Shown: positions 1 to 7,720, numbered from the stretch's first letter. The stretch is DNA of 11,943 nucleotides from Rhodocyclaceae bacterium (GCA_025361105.1 JANYAW010000015.1:1-11943); one strand, 5' to 3'. The notes: generated by a model from the letters alone, not told the origin. Numbers and translations: made by a program.

Positions 1-323
1 TCCGTCTACGCGATCTCGGCGTCGATCACATCACCCGCGAAACCTTTGCTGCCAGCGTCAATTTAGGCGGCGAAGTCTTGCTGGCGCTAGGCTTTGATGC
101 AGTTACAGCGGAGCGCACGACGACCTCCTTTACTGAATACGATCATCGCCTAATCGCGAATCAATATGCGGTGAACAAGGACGAAGCGCTGTTGATGCAG
201 ACCGCGCAAGCTGCGGCGCGCGAGCTCGAGGAATTGTTCGAGGCGGATACGGAGATCGGCCAGCAAACGCTCCAGACGGAAAGCTCAGCTAGTCAAGCGG
301 CGATAAACCTCGGCAAGTCGTAG
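1..323 (+). CDS. KefB/KefC-like monovalent cation/proton antiporter, C-terminal fragment
   Basis: Only the last ~106 codons are present; the reading frame begins at base 3 and ends with TAG at 321-323. The visible part starts RLRDLGVDHITRETF and continues through a segment containing LGGEVLLALGFD and then a charged helical tail (EYDHRLIAN, then ELEELFEAD). Known of the family: CPA2 antiporters such as KefB/KefC end with a cytoplasmic RCK/TrkA-N domain followed by this type of 'E-x-F-x-x-x-x-x-L-G-x-x-x-L-x-x-L-G' helix and a variable tail, and they exchange K+ or Na+ for protons at the inner membrane. The membrane domain lies outside the window, so ion specificity and glutathione gating cannot be judged. 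The last 39 bases overlap the end of the convergent VWA gene. Confidence 0.75.
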   Translation, partial: RLRDLGVDHITRETFAASVNLGGEVLLALGFDAVTAERTTTSFTEYDHRLIANQYAVNKDEALLMQTAQAAARELEELFEADTEIGQQTLQTESSASQAAINLGKS

Positions 324-2333
324 CGGCAGCTTGGTCACATCGGCCAGCACCGAATAGCTGGCCTCGCCATAAAGTCGCTTCAGATAGTCCGCGCCGTGCC
401 TATCGATGGTCACACAATATGGGCGGATACCCGCGTAACGCGCCTCTTGCAAGGCGCGGCGGGTGTCTTCGATACCATAATGGCCGCGATATTCGTCGCC
501 GAAATCATCTGGCCTGCCATCCGACAGCGTGACTAATAATTTGTGTCTTGCGTCTTGTGCACCCAGCAGTTTTGATAGATGCCGAATCGCCACCCCCATG
601 CGCGTGTAGTCTTTCGCCGCGATGCCGCTGATGCGATTTTTTACTTCGTTGCTGTAAGTTTCATCGAAAGTTTTGATGCGATAAATATCGCATTGAGTGC
701 GCGTCCAGCCCGAGAATCCGTAGATAGCGTAACGGTCATCCAAAGCCTCAAGCGCCTCGCACAACATCACCAATGCTTCGCGCTCAGCATCATTGACCCA
801 GCCCTTGGTCGAGCCACTCATATCGACCATAAACATTACCGCGAGCGAGCGTTCGATGCGTTGACGGCGACAAAATAATCGTGGGGAGATTTCTGCGCCT
901 GCACGTTTATCTGCCAACATTTCGACTAGCGAATCAAGATCGATTTCTTCGCCGTCGGTCTGTCGGCGTAGCACTTTATCTTCACCACGCAGCACTTCAA
1001 AACGACGGCGAATCTGGCGGATTTGTGGCGCGTGACGGCGGCGAATTTCACCTACATAATTCTCCTCGCCGCGCTCGCCATCATGCTCATAAAGTCGGCA
1101 CCACTGTTGCCGATATGCCTGCCGGTGGTAATCCCATTCGTCGTAAATCTGATCCGGCTGCGCGGCCTGCGTGGCGGGTGTGGTGGGCGTTTGCTCGCGA
1201 GCGCTGCCGGCAATCACCGCTTGCCACTGGCCCTTGCCCGCTGCCTGTGCATTGCCAACTGGCACATCGGTTTGTGGTGATTGCGCCGCTTTTCCTGTCG
1301 CCTCGTCAATGCTCCCTGCGGCGTCGCCGTCGTCCGCCATTGCGTCCGCAGCAAGCGGTGCAAAATCATCATCGCCCTGCCCCGCGCCACCAATACCGCG
1401 CAACGTGTTTGATGCAGCCCGTTCGACAACGCGCGGCTGCTGAATTTTTTCCAGCCGAATCTTCATCACAGCCGCAGGATCGAGCGTGCCAAGGTGTACA
1501 AGCTTTGGCGGTGGCAAATTACGGAGGCGAAGTGCTTCGAGCAGACGCAGGCTATCGGCGACGGTTGATGTTGCGCTCAGCTGGTTTGCGGCATCTTTCA
1601 ATGCCTCAGGCCACGACCCTCTAATCCCCATGATTTCAGCCGCGAGGCCTGGCAATTCCTCGGCCAAGCAGGCTTCATGGCGCACTGCTTCGAGCGCGGC
1701 CAACCAGCACAAGGCTTGCGCTGGATCCGTCCATAAATTCGCCTGCGCTCCAATGTCTTCGCTGAATGTGCCGTAGCGAATTTGTGCCCACAACATCACC
1801 GCCGTCGCCGTGTAGAGCAATCGATTGGCAGCAGGTTCGGCAAAATTATCGAATCGTGGCGGCAGATAGATGAACTCAGTGTCAGTCCATCCGATGTGAC
1901 TCTCTTTCAACGGTAATTCGTCACCACCAAGTGCACGCAAAAATAATGCAATTTGCCGTTGCACATCAACAAATGCCACACCTCCACGACCGGAATATTC
2001 GGCGACAAAACCGTCAATATCTTCGAACCGCTGTCCGGCCACCTTCGGGCCATGCGCATCGAAATCTGCTAGTCCTCGCTTGAGCCAAGCAATGAATCCG
2101 GTCTCGCCTATCAGTTCCAAAACGCGGGGCGCAGCCACGCAGACTTGATGCGCTAATTCCGCATCAGTGATAGCCATCACCCTCGCCCATTGCAGCACCA
2201 AATCTTGCTGCCCACGTGGCAACGGCTCCAACAAAGTTGCTGCACGTTTCAAGCCGCGATGCGACGGTGAGGCAAACAATATTTCGTCGAGCCGGACGAC
2301 TAATTCTTCAGCAAAAAGGCGACGACTGGTCAT
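285..2333 (-). CDS. NorD/CbbO-type VWA-domain protein (metalloenzyme activation factor)
   Basis: This 682-residue soluble protein has a long helical N-terminal region (about 1-300), a low-complexity Ala/Asp/Gln/Thr-rich linker (about 300-395), a basic segment with an RRR-rich stretch (about 425-450) and a C-terminal von Willebrand A domain (about 495-682). The VWA domain carries a complete MIDAS metal site: DMSGST at 504-509, Thr577 in KDYTRMG and Asp605 in LSDGRPDD. Known of the family: NorD and CbbO pair with a MoxR-type AAA+ ATPase (NorQ/CbbQ) to activate nitric oxide reductase or Rubisco. A CbbQ/NorQ-type gene lies at 8213-9046, which fits such a pair, but no target enzyme is in the window, so NorD versus CbbO is open. 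The start has no visible Shine-Dalgarno. The 3' end overlaps the antiporter gene by 39 bases. Family call is firm; substrate is unknown. Confidence 0.88.
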   Translation of the reverse strand: MTSRRLFAEELVVRLDEILFASPSHRGLKRAATLLEPLPRGQQDLVLQWARVMAITDAELAHQVCVAAPRVLELIGETGFIAWLKRGLADFDAHGPKVAGQRFEDIDGFVAEYSGRGGVAFVDVQRQIALFLRALGGDELPLKESHIGWTDTEFIYLPPRFDNFAEPAANRLLYTATAVMLWAQIRYGTFSEDIGAQANLWTDPAQALCWLAALEAVRHEACLAEELPGLAAEIMGIRGSWPEALKDAANQLSATSTVADSLRLLEALRLRNLPPPKLVHLGTLDPAAVMKIRLEKIQQPRVVERAASNTLRGIGGAGQGDDDFAPLAADAMADDGDAAGSIDEATGKAAQSPQTDVPVGNAQAAGKGQWQAVIAGSAREQTPTTPATQAAQPDQIYDEWDYHRQAYRQQWCRLYEHDGERGEENYVGEIRRRHAPQIRQIRRRFEVLRGEDKVLRRQTDGEEIDLDSLVEMLADKRAGAEISPRLFCRRQRIERSLAVMFMVDMSGSTKGWVNDAEREALVMLCEALEALDDRYAIYGFSGWTRTQCDIYRIKTFDETYSNEVKNRISGIAAKDYTRMGVAIRHLSKLLGAQDARHKLLVTLSDGRPDDFGDEYRGHYGIEDTRRALQEARYAGIRPYCVTIDRHGADYLKRLYGEASYSVLADVTKLPLRLAEVYRRLTS

Positions 2334-2344
2334 GGAGGATTGTT

Positions 2345-2375
2345 GACTTTGTCAGTTGGTGCTGGTGACACGCCG
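2345..2375 (+). repeat. Intergenic hairpin repeat, copy A
   Basis: The core AGTTGGTGCTGG is at 2354-2365. Read on the + strand, arm TTGTCAG (2349-2355), loop TTGGTG and arm CTGGTGA (2362-2368) pair fully if G-T wobbles are allowed. It matches copy B over 31 bases with one mismatch (G2351 against A). An alternative perfect pairing, TGTCA with TGACA, is also possible around the same core. It lies between the MoaD-like stop and the VWA gene start, 20 bp upstream of the latter and in antisense orientation to it. Confidence 0.85.
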
Positions 2376-2419
2376 CAAATCAAGGTCGAAGCGTGTGATT
2401 CCGAGCTTAGGTGTTTTTT

Positions 2420-2683
2420 TCATCCGCCACTAAGCGCTTGCACAATCACCACATCATCGTCTGCGTGCATCGCTTGCGACAATACCTCTGCCGATACCCC
2501 GTTAACGAAGACGCGAATGTGACGCCGCACTTTTTGTTGCTCGTCAATCATGCGAAATCGAATGCCGGGATATTGCCTGTCCAAATCCATCAACAGCTCA
2601 TCGAGCGTCGCTCCGCTGGCCTCAGCTTGACTGCTTTCGGTGTAGGAGCGCAATGCGCTTGGAATGAGAACCTTCAACGTCAC
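2420..2683 (-). CDS. MoaD/ThiS-family ubiquitin-like sulfur carrier protein
   Basis: The 87-residue product begins MTLKVLIPSALRSYT and ends QALSGG. The C-terminal Gly-Gly followed directly by the stop is the hallmark of MoaD/ThiS sulfur carriers, whose terminal glycine is adenylated and thiocarboxylated by an E1-like enzyme. The hydrophobic first strand, the VRVFVNG-like segment (here IRVFVNGV, about 56-63) and the D-D-x-V-x-I-V-Q-A-L-S-G-G ending fit the beta-grasp fold. The start is GTG at 2681-2683; an AAGGG Shine-Dalgarno (2687-2691) overlaps the stop of the upstream propeller gene, so the two are probably translationally coupled. It is not an obvious MoaD for molybdopterin: no moaE, moeB or thiF is adjacent, and moaC is about 8 kb away on the other strand. 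Its acceptor pathway is unknown. Confidence 0.88.
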   Translation of the reverse strand: MTLKVLIPSALRSYTESSQAEASGATLDELLMDLDRQYPGIRFRMIDEQQKVRRHIRVFVNGVSAEVLSQAMHADDDVVIVQALSGG

Positions 2684-2689
2684 CTGCCC

Positions 2690-3820
2690 TTACAGATTGA
2701 GCGCTTCAACGGCGTAGATTTCCGGCAGATGTCTTGCCATACATTCCCAATTTTTTCCTTCGTCGCGGCTCATCCACAACTCGCCGCTAGTGGTGCCAAA
2801 GTACAGCCCAACTGAGTCATGCGTATCGCAACACATGGCCTGTCGCTTCACCGTCCACCAGGCTTGCTCTGTCGGCATGCCGGCATCCTGACGCTGCCAT
2901 GCCTCGCCACCATTACGCGTCACATAGACTGCTGGCTTTCCATCAGGACTGGTGCGTGGCCAAACCTGCGTTCCATCCATCGGGAAGACCCATGCGGTGT
3001 TGTCATCGCACGGATGCACCGTCATCGTGAAACCAATATCACCAACCTCGGGCGGCATGTTTTTGCCGATACGCACCCACGTGTCGGAAGGTCGATCAAT
3101 GCGATAAATACCGGAATGATTTTGCTGGTAAATCCGGTTGGGATTGCTTGGACACATGCGCAAGCAATGCGGATCATGGAAACCTGGTTGCGTTACATCG
3201 AAGCCGAAGCCCTCGGGCACCTCCATGCCGTTGATTAGAACCCGCCACGTCTTGCCGCGATCAATCGACTCGTGCACGCCACCACCCGACATGCCGAAAT
3301 ACAGATGATCTGGATTGCGTGGATCAACGGTGATTGAATGCAACTTCGGGCCATCGGGCGTGCCATCTTTTTCAGATCCCATCCACTCGCGAAATTGCGG
3401 GTCATCATTGACGCTGGAAAATCCGCTCCAAGTCACGCCGCCGTCGTCGGATCGGAACAAGCCTTGCGGCGAAGTACCGGCGTACCAAACACCGGGCTCA
3501 TTGCTGTGCGCGGGTGTCAGCCAAAAGGTGTGATCTACAGCACGGCCTGTTTCGCCTTCCGGCGCTTTGGTAAACGCCGGCGGCTGCGCGGCTTCTTTCC
3601 AAGTACATCCTTCGTCCACAGAGCGAAAAATTGTCGGCCCGAGATGGCCTGTTTTCGCCGCCGCGAGTAGCGTGGTCTTATCGCGTGGATCAAGCACTAA
3701 ATGGCTAATGATGTGGCCGAGAAAATGCGGACCGTCGACCGTCCACTCGCGTCGATTTGCATCAGCGCGAAATATCCACGCCCCTTTACGCGTCGCCACT
3801 TGCAGCACCGTGGTCGTCAT
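2690..3820 (-). CDS. Asp-box (BNR/sialidase-like) beta-propeller protein
   Basis: A 376-residue protein with no signal peptide or membrane segment, so probably cytoplasmic. It contains five Asp-box motifs (S-x-D-x-G-x-T-W type): SVDEGCTW (67-74), SDDGGVTW (124-131), SIDRGKTW (185-192), TRNGGEAW (301-308) and SRDEGKNW (351-358). Their spacing fits the blades of a six- or seven-bladed propeller. Known of the family: Asp boxes occur in sialidases, BNR/YVTN proteins and photosystem II assembly factors and mark fold rather than activity. I see no sialidase catalytic signature, so I do not call it an enzyme. It starts at ATG with a strong AGGAGG five bases upstream (3826-3831), by far the best ribosome site in this gene array. 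The MoaD-like gene follows after 6 bases. From memory, such propellers often sit beside small MoaD-like genes; that should be checked. Confidence 0.85.
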   Translation of the reverse strand: MTTTVLQVATRKGAWIFRADANRREWTVDGPHFLGHIISHLVLDPRDKTTLLAAAKTGHLGPTIFRSVDEGCTWKEAAQPPAFTKAPEGETGRAVDHTFWLTPAHSNEPGVWYAGTSPQGLFRSDDGGVTWSGFSSVNDDPQFREWMGSEKDGTPDGPKLHSITVDPRNPDHLYFGMSGGGVHESIDRGKTWRVLINGMEVPEGFGFDVTQPGFHDPHCLRMCPSNPNRIYQQNHSGIYRIDRPSDTWVRIGKNMPPEVGDIGFTMTVHPCDDNTAWVFPMDGTQVWPRTSPDGKPAVYVTRNGGEAWQRQDAGMPTEQAWWTVKRQAMCCDTHDSVGLYFGTTSGELWMSRDEGKNWECMARHLPEIYAVEALNL

Positions 3821-3824
3821 TTCG

Positions 3825-3832
3825 CCCTCCTT
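3825..3832 (-). promoter_or_regulatory. Strong Shine-Dalgarno of the propeller gene
   Basis: On the - strand the sequence AAGGAGGG lies just before ATG at 3818-3820, with five bases between AGGAGG and the start. It fixes the start of the propeller protein. It contrasts with the weak or absent sites before the MFS, VWA and M48 genes, suggesting a higher translation rate for the propeller/MoaD-like pair. Confidence 0.75.
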
Positions 3833-3878
3833 GCGATTGGAATTACAGATATCGTATCAAACAACATTTACTTGCGCA

Positions 3879-5057
3879 TCATTTGCACCGTATCCAGTAC
3901 ATCATCAATGCCGCAGCACCGAGTGCACAGCTTGCGGAAAAATTAAAGGCGACGGCGGCACCAAGGTGTTCATACAACTCACCGAATAACAGCGATGCGG
4001 GAAACAGCATTAGCCCGCTCACCAGATTGAACCAGCCAAAGGCGGTTCCGACATGACTTTGCGCGGCAAGATCGGCGACCATGGCTTTTTCGACACCTTC
4101 GGTCATTGCGATAAAAAGTCCGTAGGTCGCGAACACCAGGTAAAGCCCTGTCAGACTAGTTTCGATGCTGCCAAGAATTAGGTACACGATGGCATACAGC
4201 GCCCAGCCTGCAACGATAAAACGCTTTCGCCCCCAGCGATCAGATAAACCCGACAGTGGCGTCAGCAATAACACCGCGATTGCCGATACTGCAGCCCACA
4301 TTAGGGGAATTTGCGCTTGCGGAACACCTAGCTCTTGCGCGCGCAATAGCAAAAACATGTTCGATGAATTGCCCAGTGAAAACAGTCCTACGACCAGCAA
4401 ATAACGTTTGAACTGTGGCGACAGACGGTGCATTTCCCAATCGAATGGAGCAGATGGAGCTCGGGTCGGCAAGTTCAAAACTTCCGGCTCGCGTATCGCC
4501 AGTGACAGCGCTAGGGTGATCAGTGCCGGAATAATCGCCCAGAAAAAAATTTCGCGCAGTGGCACTTGCAGGCTCAATAACAAAGCCGCGAGCAATGGCC
4601 CGATTACCGCACCAGCGTTATCCATTGCGCGATGCACACCAAATGCAATCCCGCGATGTTCGGCGCCAGCGGCGTTGGCGAGTAACACATCGCGCGGTGA
4701 AGTGCGCAGCCCTTTGCCGATGCGGTCAGTAATGCGAATCAACAAAACGCCTGTCCAGCTGGTGGCAAAGGCGACCAACGGGCGGCTCGCTCCGGCCAGA
4801 AAATATCCAATCACAATCCATGGTTTTGTCGTTCGCGTGCGATCAACAATCACGCCGGATACCAGCTTAAGCAAGCTAGCCACGGCCTCGGCAGCGCCTT
4901 CGATAATGCCCAGCGTTTTGGGGCCGGCCATCAACACCGACGAAAGATAGAGCGGTAGCAGCGGGTAAAGCATCTCGCTGGCTGAATCGTTAAATAGACT
5001 TATCAAGCCAACCAGCCAGACGCTTCTCGGCAGTGCTCTTAGCGCAGAGAATTTCAT
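3879..5057 (-). CDS. Major facilitator superfamily transporter
   Basis: A 392-residue, strongly hydrophobic protein with about 12 predicted membrane segments. The N-terminus (LRALPRSVWLVGLISLFNDS) enters the first helix directly. The loop after the fourth/fifth helix carries DRIGKGLRTSPRDVLLAN, characteristic of a bacterial MFS drug-efflux-like subfamily in which a G-K-G-x-R-T-x-P-R-D motif is conserved. A second-half motif A (SDRWGRKRF, about 271-279) lies between helices 8 and 9. Known of the superfamily: proton-coupled solute import or export at the inner membrane; the substrate cannot be read from sequence. It begins 26 bases after the MlaF-like gene and probably shares its transcript, occupying the place where an mlaE permease would be expected. 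No clear Shine-Dalgarno precedes ATG. Confidence 0.88.
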   Translation of the reverse strand: MKFSALRALPRSVWLVGLISLFNDSASEMLYPLLPLYLSSVLMAGPKTLGIIEGAAEAVASLLKLVSGVIVDRTRTTKPWIVIGYFLAGASRPLVAFATSWTGVLLIRITDRIGKGLRTSPRDVLLANAAGAEHRGIAFGVHRAMDNAGAVIGPLLAALLLSLQVPLREIFFWAIIPALITLALSLAIREPEVLNLPTRAPSAPFDWEMHRLSPQFKRYLLVVGLFSLGNSSNMFLLLRAQELGVPQAQIPLMWAAVSAIAVLLLTPLSGLSDRWGRKRFIVAGWALYAIVYLILGSIETSLTGLYLVFATYGLFIAMTEGVEKAMVADLAAQSHVGTAFGWFNLVSGLMLFPASLLFGELYEHLGAAVAFNFSASCALGAAALMMYWIRCK

Positions 5058-5083
5058 GCGGTATCAGGCGATAGCCAACGCAG

Positions 5084-5893
5084 TCATTGCGCGATGCCAA
5101 GGTCCTCGCTGTACGCCACAGTTTTCATATGAAATTCAACCGGCCCAGTCGGTTGTGCATGAAGGAACTGCTCTACGAAAGGGTCACTCGATGCCTGCAA
5201 GTCAGTCGGTGTGCCTTCGGCTACGACGGTACCGTCATGTATGAGATAAGCGTAGTCAACCATTTTTAAAGACTCGGTTACGTCATAAGTAACGACGATA
5301 GAGGTCACACCCAGTGCGTCGTTCAGGCGCCGGATTAACAGGGCGATGACGTTGAGCGAAATCGGATCGAGACCGGCGAAGGGTTCATCGTACATCGTCA
5401 GCATCGGGTCGAGGGCGATGGCTCTGGCCAAAGCCACACGCCGCGCCATGCCGCCTGACAATTCATTGGGCATCAAGTGTGAAGCGCCACGCAGACCAAC
5501 AGCTTGCAGCTTCATTGTCACCAAATCGCGAATTAGTTCATCTGGCAGATCAGTGAGTTCCCGTAGCGGGAAGGCCACATTTTCGTACGCCGAAATATCA
5601 CTGAACAATCCACCGGCCTGAAACATCAGGCCAAAATTTCGTCGCATCGCATAGAGGCCGTCACTGTCCAATTCATGAACGACTTTTCCGTCCACTCGAA
5701 CGCAGCCCTGCGCCGGTCGCAGTTGTCCGCCAATCAAGCGCAGCAAGGTGCTTTTGCCGGAACCACCTACACCAAGGATAGCCACCACTTTGCCGCGCGG
5801 AATGCGCATATTGATGCCATCGAAAATTTTTTTCCCTGCAAATGAAAAATGCAGGTCTTCAATCTCGATTAGCGTTTCAGATTTTTGCGTCAT
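5084..5893 (-). CDS. mlaF: MlaF-like ABC transporter ATP-binding protein
   Basis: The 269-residue product is a complete ABC ATPase: Walker A GVGGSGKST (41-49), Q-loop MFQAGG with Gln92, signature LSGGM (145-149), Walker B LTMYDE with catalytic Glu170, and D-loop AGLDP. The C-terminal tail, with DPFVEQFL then GPVEFHM, matches the MlaF type (DP-x-V-x-QFL then GPV-x-F), which energises the MlaFEDB phospholipid transporter between outer and inner membranes. Two oddities: the switch-histidine position in the H-loop is Tyr203 (VVTYDVTE) rather than His, and the next gene is an MFS transporter, not mlaE, with no mlaD/B/C in view. It may serve MlaE encoded elsewhere or a related MCE-type system. The start is ATG with a weak Shine-Dalgarno; repeat copy B lies 30-60 bases upstream. 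Confidence 0.82.
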   Translation of the reverse strand: MTQKSETLIEIEDLHFSFAGKKIFDGINMRIPRGKVVAILGVGGSGKSTLLRLIGGQLRPAQGCVRVDGKVVHELDSDGLYAMRRNFGLMFQAGGLFSDISAYENVAFPLRELTDLPDELIRDLVTMKLQAVGLRGASHLMPNELSGGMARRVALARAIALDPMLTMYDEPFAGLDPISLNVIALLIRRLNDALGVTSIVVTYDVTESLKMVDYAYLIHDGTVVAEGTPTDLQASSDPFVEQFLHAQPTGPVEFHMKTVAYSEDLGIAQ

Positions 5894-5922
5894 GTGGGTC
5901 TTAACTTTCAGAGTGGAATTGC

Positions 5923-5953
5923 GACTTTATCAGTTGGTGCTGGTGACACGCCG
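5923..5953 (+). repeat. Intergenic hairpin repeat, copy B
   Basis: The core AGTTGGTGCTGG is at 5932-5943. Arms TTATCAG (5927-5933) and CTGGTGA (5940-5946) flank the loop TTGGTG and pair fully with two G-T wobbles. Thirty of 31 bases match copy A, from GACTTT to ACGCCG. It sits in the 75-base gap between the FAD enzyme stop and the MlaF-like start, in antisense orientation to both, about 38 bases upstream of the latter. It shares ACGCCGTTA on its right flank with copy D. Confidence 0.87.
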
Positions 5954-5968
5954 TTAGCAATAAAAGAA

Positions 5969-7642
5969 TTAGCCGACCAACACACCAGCCATCCCTACCT
6001 TGCGTCCGACCGGATCAATCAACACGCCGGGGTTCATCACGCCTTGCGGGTCGAGTACCGCTTTCGCGCCGGCCAAGGCACTGCGAAATAGCGGCGCGGA
6101 TTCGACCTCGTAGCCGCTGCGATGATCGCGCCCTACCGCGTGATGATGCGTAGAGGTGCCGCCCAGGCCGACTACCAAATCATTCGCCGCGCGCTTGATT
6201 TCACACCACGCCGCCAGCGATTGATCGAGATTGGCGGTGGCACTGCCAAGCGCGGCGAAGGTGAAATACGGCGCTACGCCATCGGCATAAACGTGGGTGA
6301 AACGACAGGAGACGAGGCCATGGTTGCCGGTGGCTTTTTTTATCGCGCGTTGCATGCCTTCTTTCACGCCGGCATAAAACGCGTCAAATTTATCCCAGGT
6401 TATTGCCGTCTCAAAGGTATCGAGCATTGCACCGCGCCCAATCATAGGATCGCGTAAATATGGCATACGAATAAAGGTGTCGCGCCACGCACCTGCTGCA
6501 CCACTGCGTGCGCCTTCGCTGTTTTGCGTCGGCTGATTGACGCTCGCCGCATCATACAAACCGCCGCAATCGCTGACAATTTCCAGCGCGCGTTGCATGG
6601 CCGAATTGACTGCATGATCAGCCGATTCAAAGCCCAAAACCAAGGTCGGACTTTTACCATCGCCAATATGAAAATTGGCCACTTCATCGGCATCAAGCAA
6701 ACGGCAATTGCTGGGATTGAGTCCTGACTGGGCAAGCATACGAACACATAGAACGGCGCTTTTCATATCGACAAAAGTTGCGCTGGCACTGGCGCGAAAT
6801 ATCGGGCGCGTTTGCAGTCGCATCCAAGCTTCGGTAATCACGCCGCAAATACCTTCGGAGCCGATGATGAGCCGATCCGGTGCTGGTCCGGCACCGCTCG
6901 CTGGCAGGCGACGCGTTTGCAAAACACCTGCGGGCGTCACCGTGCGAGTCGACTCAACCATGTCGTCGATATGCGTCGCGCCAGTCGCATAATGCCCACC
7001 GGCGCGCGTCGCAATCCAGCCACCCAAGGTCGAGAACTGAAAGCTCTGCGGGTAGTGCCGCATGGTCAATCCGTGGGGCTTGAGTTGCGCTTCCAAATTC
7101 GGACCAAACGCACCGGCTTGAATGCGCGCCGCGCGACTCACCGTGTCGATTTCCAACACCCGATTCAAATGCTGCAAATCCAGTGACACCGTTGCCGAAT
7201 AACTCTCGCCCACCGCCGGTTCTACCCCGCCGCAAACGCTGGTACCACCGCCAAAGGGAATCACTGCGACGTTGCTGCGCGATGCCCAATCAAGTACGTC
7301 AACCACCGCCTGTTCGTCTTTGGGAAAGGCCACCCAATCCGGTGGATTCGGCACATTGCGCTGCCACATGCGCAGCAAATCAGCGAAGGATTTTCCATAG
7401 CTATGGGTCAGGCGATCGTAGTGCGAGCCGGAAAAGATTGCTTGCAAACTCGCAGGTGGTATGCCGCGCGAAGGACGCAATTGCACGTCAGACTCCTGCG
7501 GTATAGCCACGCCAGCGGCATTCGCACCAAGCCCCAGCAGCGTGGCTTTGATGCTTGCTTGCTCAGCGCTCGAAAGCTCTTCAGTCGCATTACCCCAACC
7601 CCAAAAACGGCGACGTGGCTCGATAGAAAGTGTGTCAGTCAT
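5969..7642 (-). CDS. FAD-linked oxidase, alkylglycerone-phosphate-synthase-like
   Basis: The 557-residue protein has a PCMH-type FAD domain (about 95-275) followed by an FAD-oxidase C-terminal domain. Visible motifs are PFGGGTSVCGG (129-139, FAD pyrophosphate loop), STLGGWIATRAGGHYATG (204-221), GSEGICGVITEAW (261-273), a conserved YADGVAPYF (452-460) and a triple histidine in GTSTHHHAVG (495-504). The combination of the HHH motif and the aromatic Y-x-F strand before it is typical of alkyl-DHAP synthase, which swaps an acyl for a fatty alcohol on dihydroxyacetone phosphate in ether-lipid synthesis. Relatives include D-lactate and glycolate dehydrogenases, so a 2-hydroxyacid oxidase role is the main alternative. 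AAGGAA lies five bases before ATG, supporting the start. The MlaF-like gene 75 bases downstream hints at a lipid context. Confidence 0.83.
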   Translation of the reverse strand: MTDTLSIEPRRRFWGWGNATEELSSAEQASIKATLLGLGANAAGVAIPQESDVQLRPSRGIPPASLQAIFSGSHYDRLTHSYGKSFADLLRMWQRNVPNPPDWVAFPKDEQAVVDVLDWASRSNVAVIPFGGGTSVCGGVEPAVGESYSATVSLDLQHLNRVLEIDTVSRAARIQAGAFGPNLEAQLKPHGLTMRHYPQSFQFSTLGGWIATRAGGHYATGATHIDDMVESTRTVTPAGVLQTRRLPASGAGPAPDRLIIGSEGICGVITEAWMRLQTRPIFRASASATFVDMKSAVLCVRMLAQSGLNPSNCRLLDADEVANFHIGDGKSPTLVLGFESADHAVNSAMQRALEIVSDCGGLYDAASVNQPTQNSEGARSGAAGAWRDTFIRMPYLRDPMIGRGAMLDTFETAITWDKFDAFYAGVKEGMQRAIKKATGNHGLVSCRFTHVYADGVAPYFTFAALGSATANLDQSLAAWCEIKRAANDLVVGLGGTSTHHHAVGRDHRSGYEVESAPLFRSALAGAKAVLDPQGVMNPGVLIDPVGRKVGMAGVLVG

Positions 7643-7690
7643 ATTAATTCCTTGTGCCAGGTTTTACAGCGTGTGGCCGGTGAACGAGCC

Positions 7691-7720
7691 ATTTCATCGC
7701 CAGCACCAACTAGCGAATTT
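7691..7720 (-). repeat. Intergenic hairpin repeat, copy C
   Basis: The core AGTTGGTGCTGG, read on the - strand, is at 7700-7711. On that strand arms TCGCTAG (7710-7716) and CTGGCGA (7697-7703) enclose the TTGGTG loop and pair with one wobble. Compared with copy D, the second arm pair is C-G instead of T-A, a full compensatory change. It lies in the 129-base divergent gap between the FAD enzyme (start 57 bases away) and the DUF2721 gene (start 60 bases away). Confidence 0.82.

Noticed and set aside
342..363. Inverted repeat GGCCAGC-N8-GCTGGCC near the VWA gene 3' end
   Set aside because: It lies within the coding sequence about 20 codons before the stop, has no T-run on either side, and matches only the CCAGCACC part of the intergenic repeat.
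881..1624. Long + strand open frame antisense to the VWA gene
   Set aside because: Its arginine- and proline-rich composition is typical of the shadow of a coding strand, it has no recognisable domain, and the VWA frame is well supported by the MIDAS motif.
2340..2522. Small + strand frames at 2340 and 5885 sharing the peptide LSVGAGDTP
   Set aside because: The shared peptide is simply the translation of repeat copies A and B; the rest of the two frames has nothing in common and is antisense to neighbouring genes.
6878..6896. Inverted repeat CGGTGC-N7-GCACCG containing GGTGCTGG, resembling the repeat core
   Set aside because: It is inside the FAD enzyme, where it encodes a Gly/Ala/Pro-rich loop; only part of the core matches and the arms do not, so it is probably coincidence.
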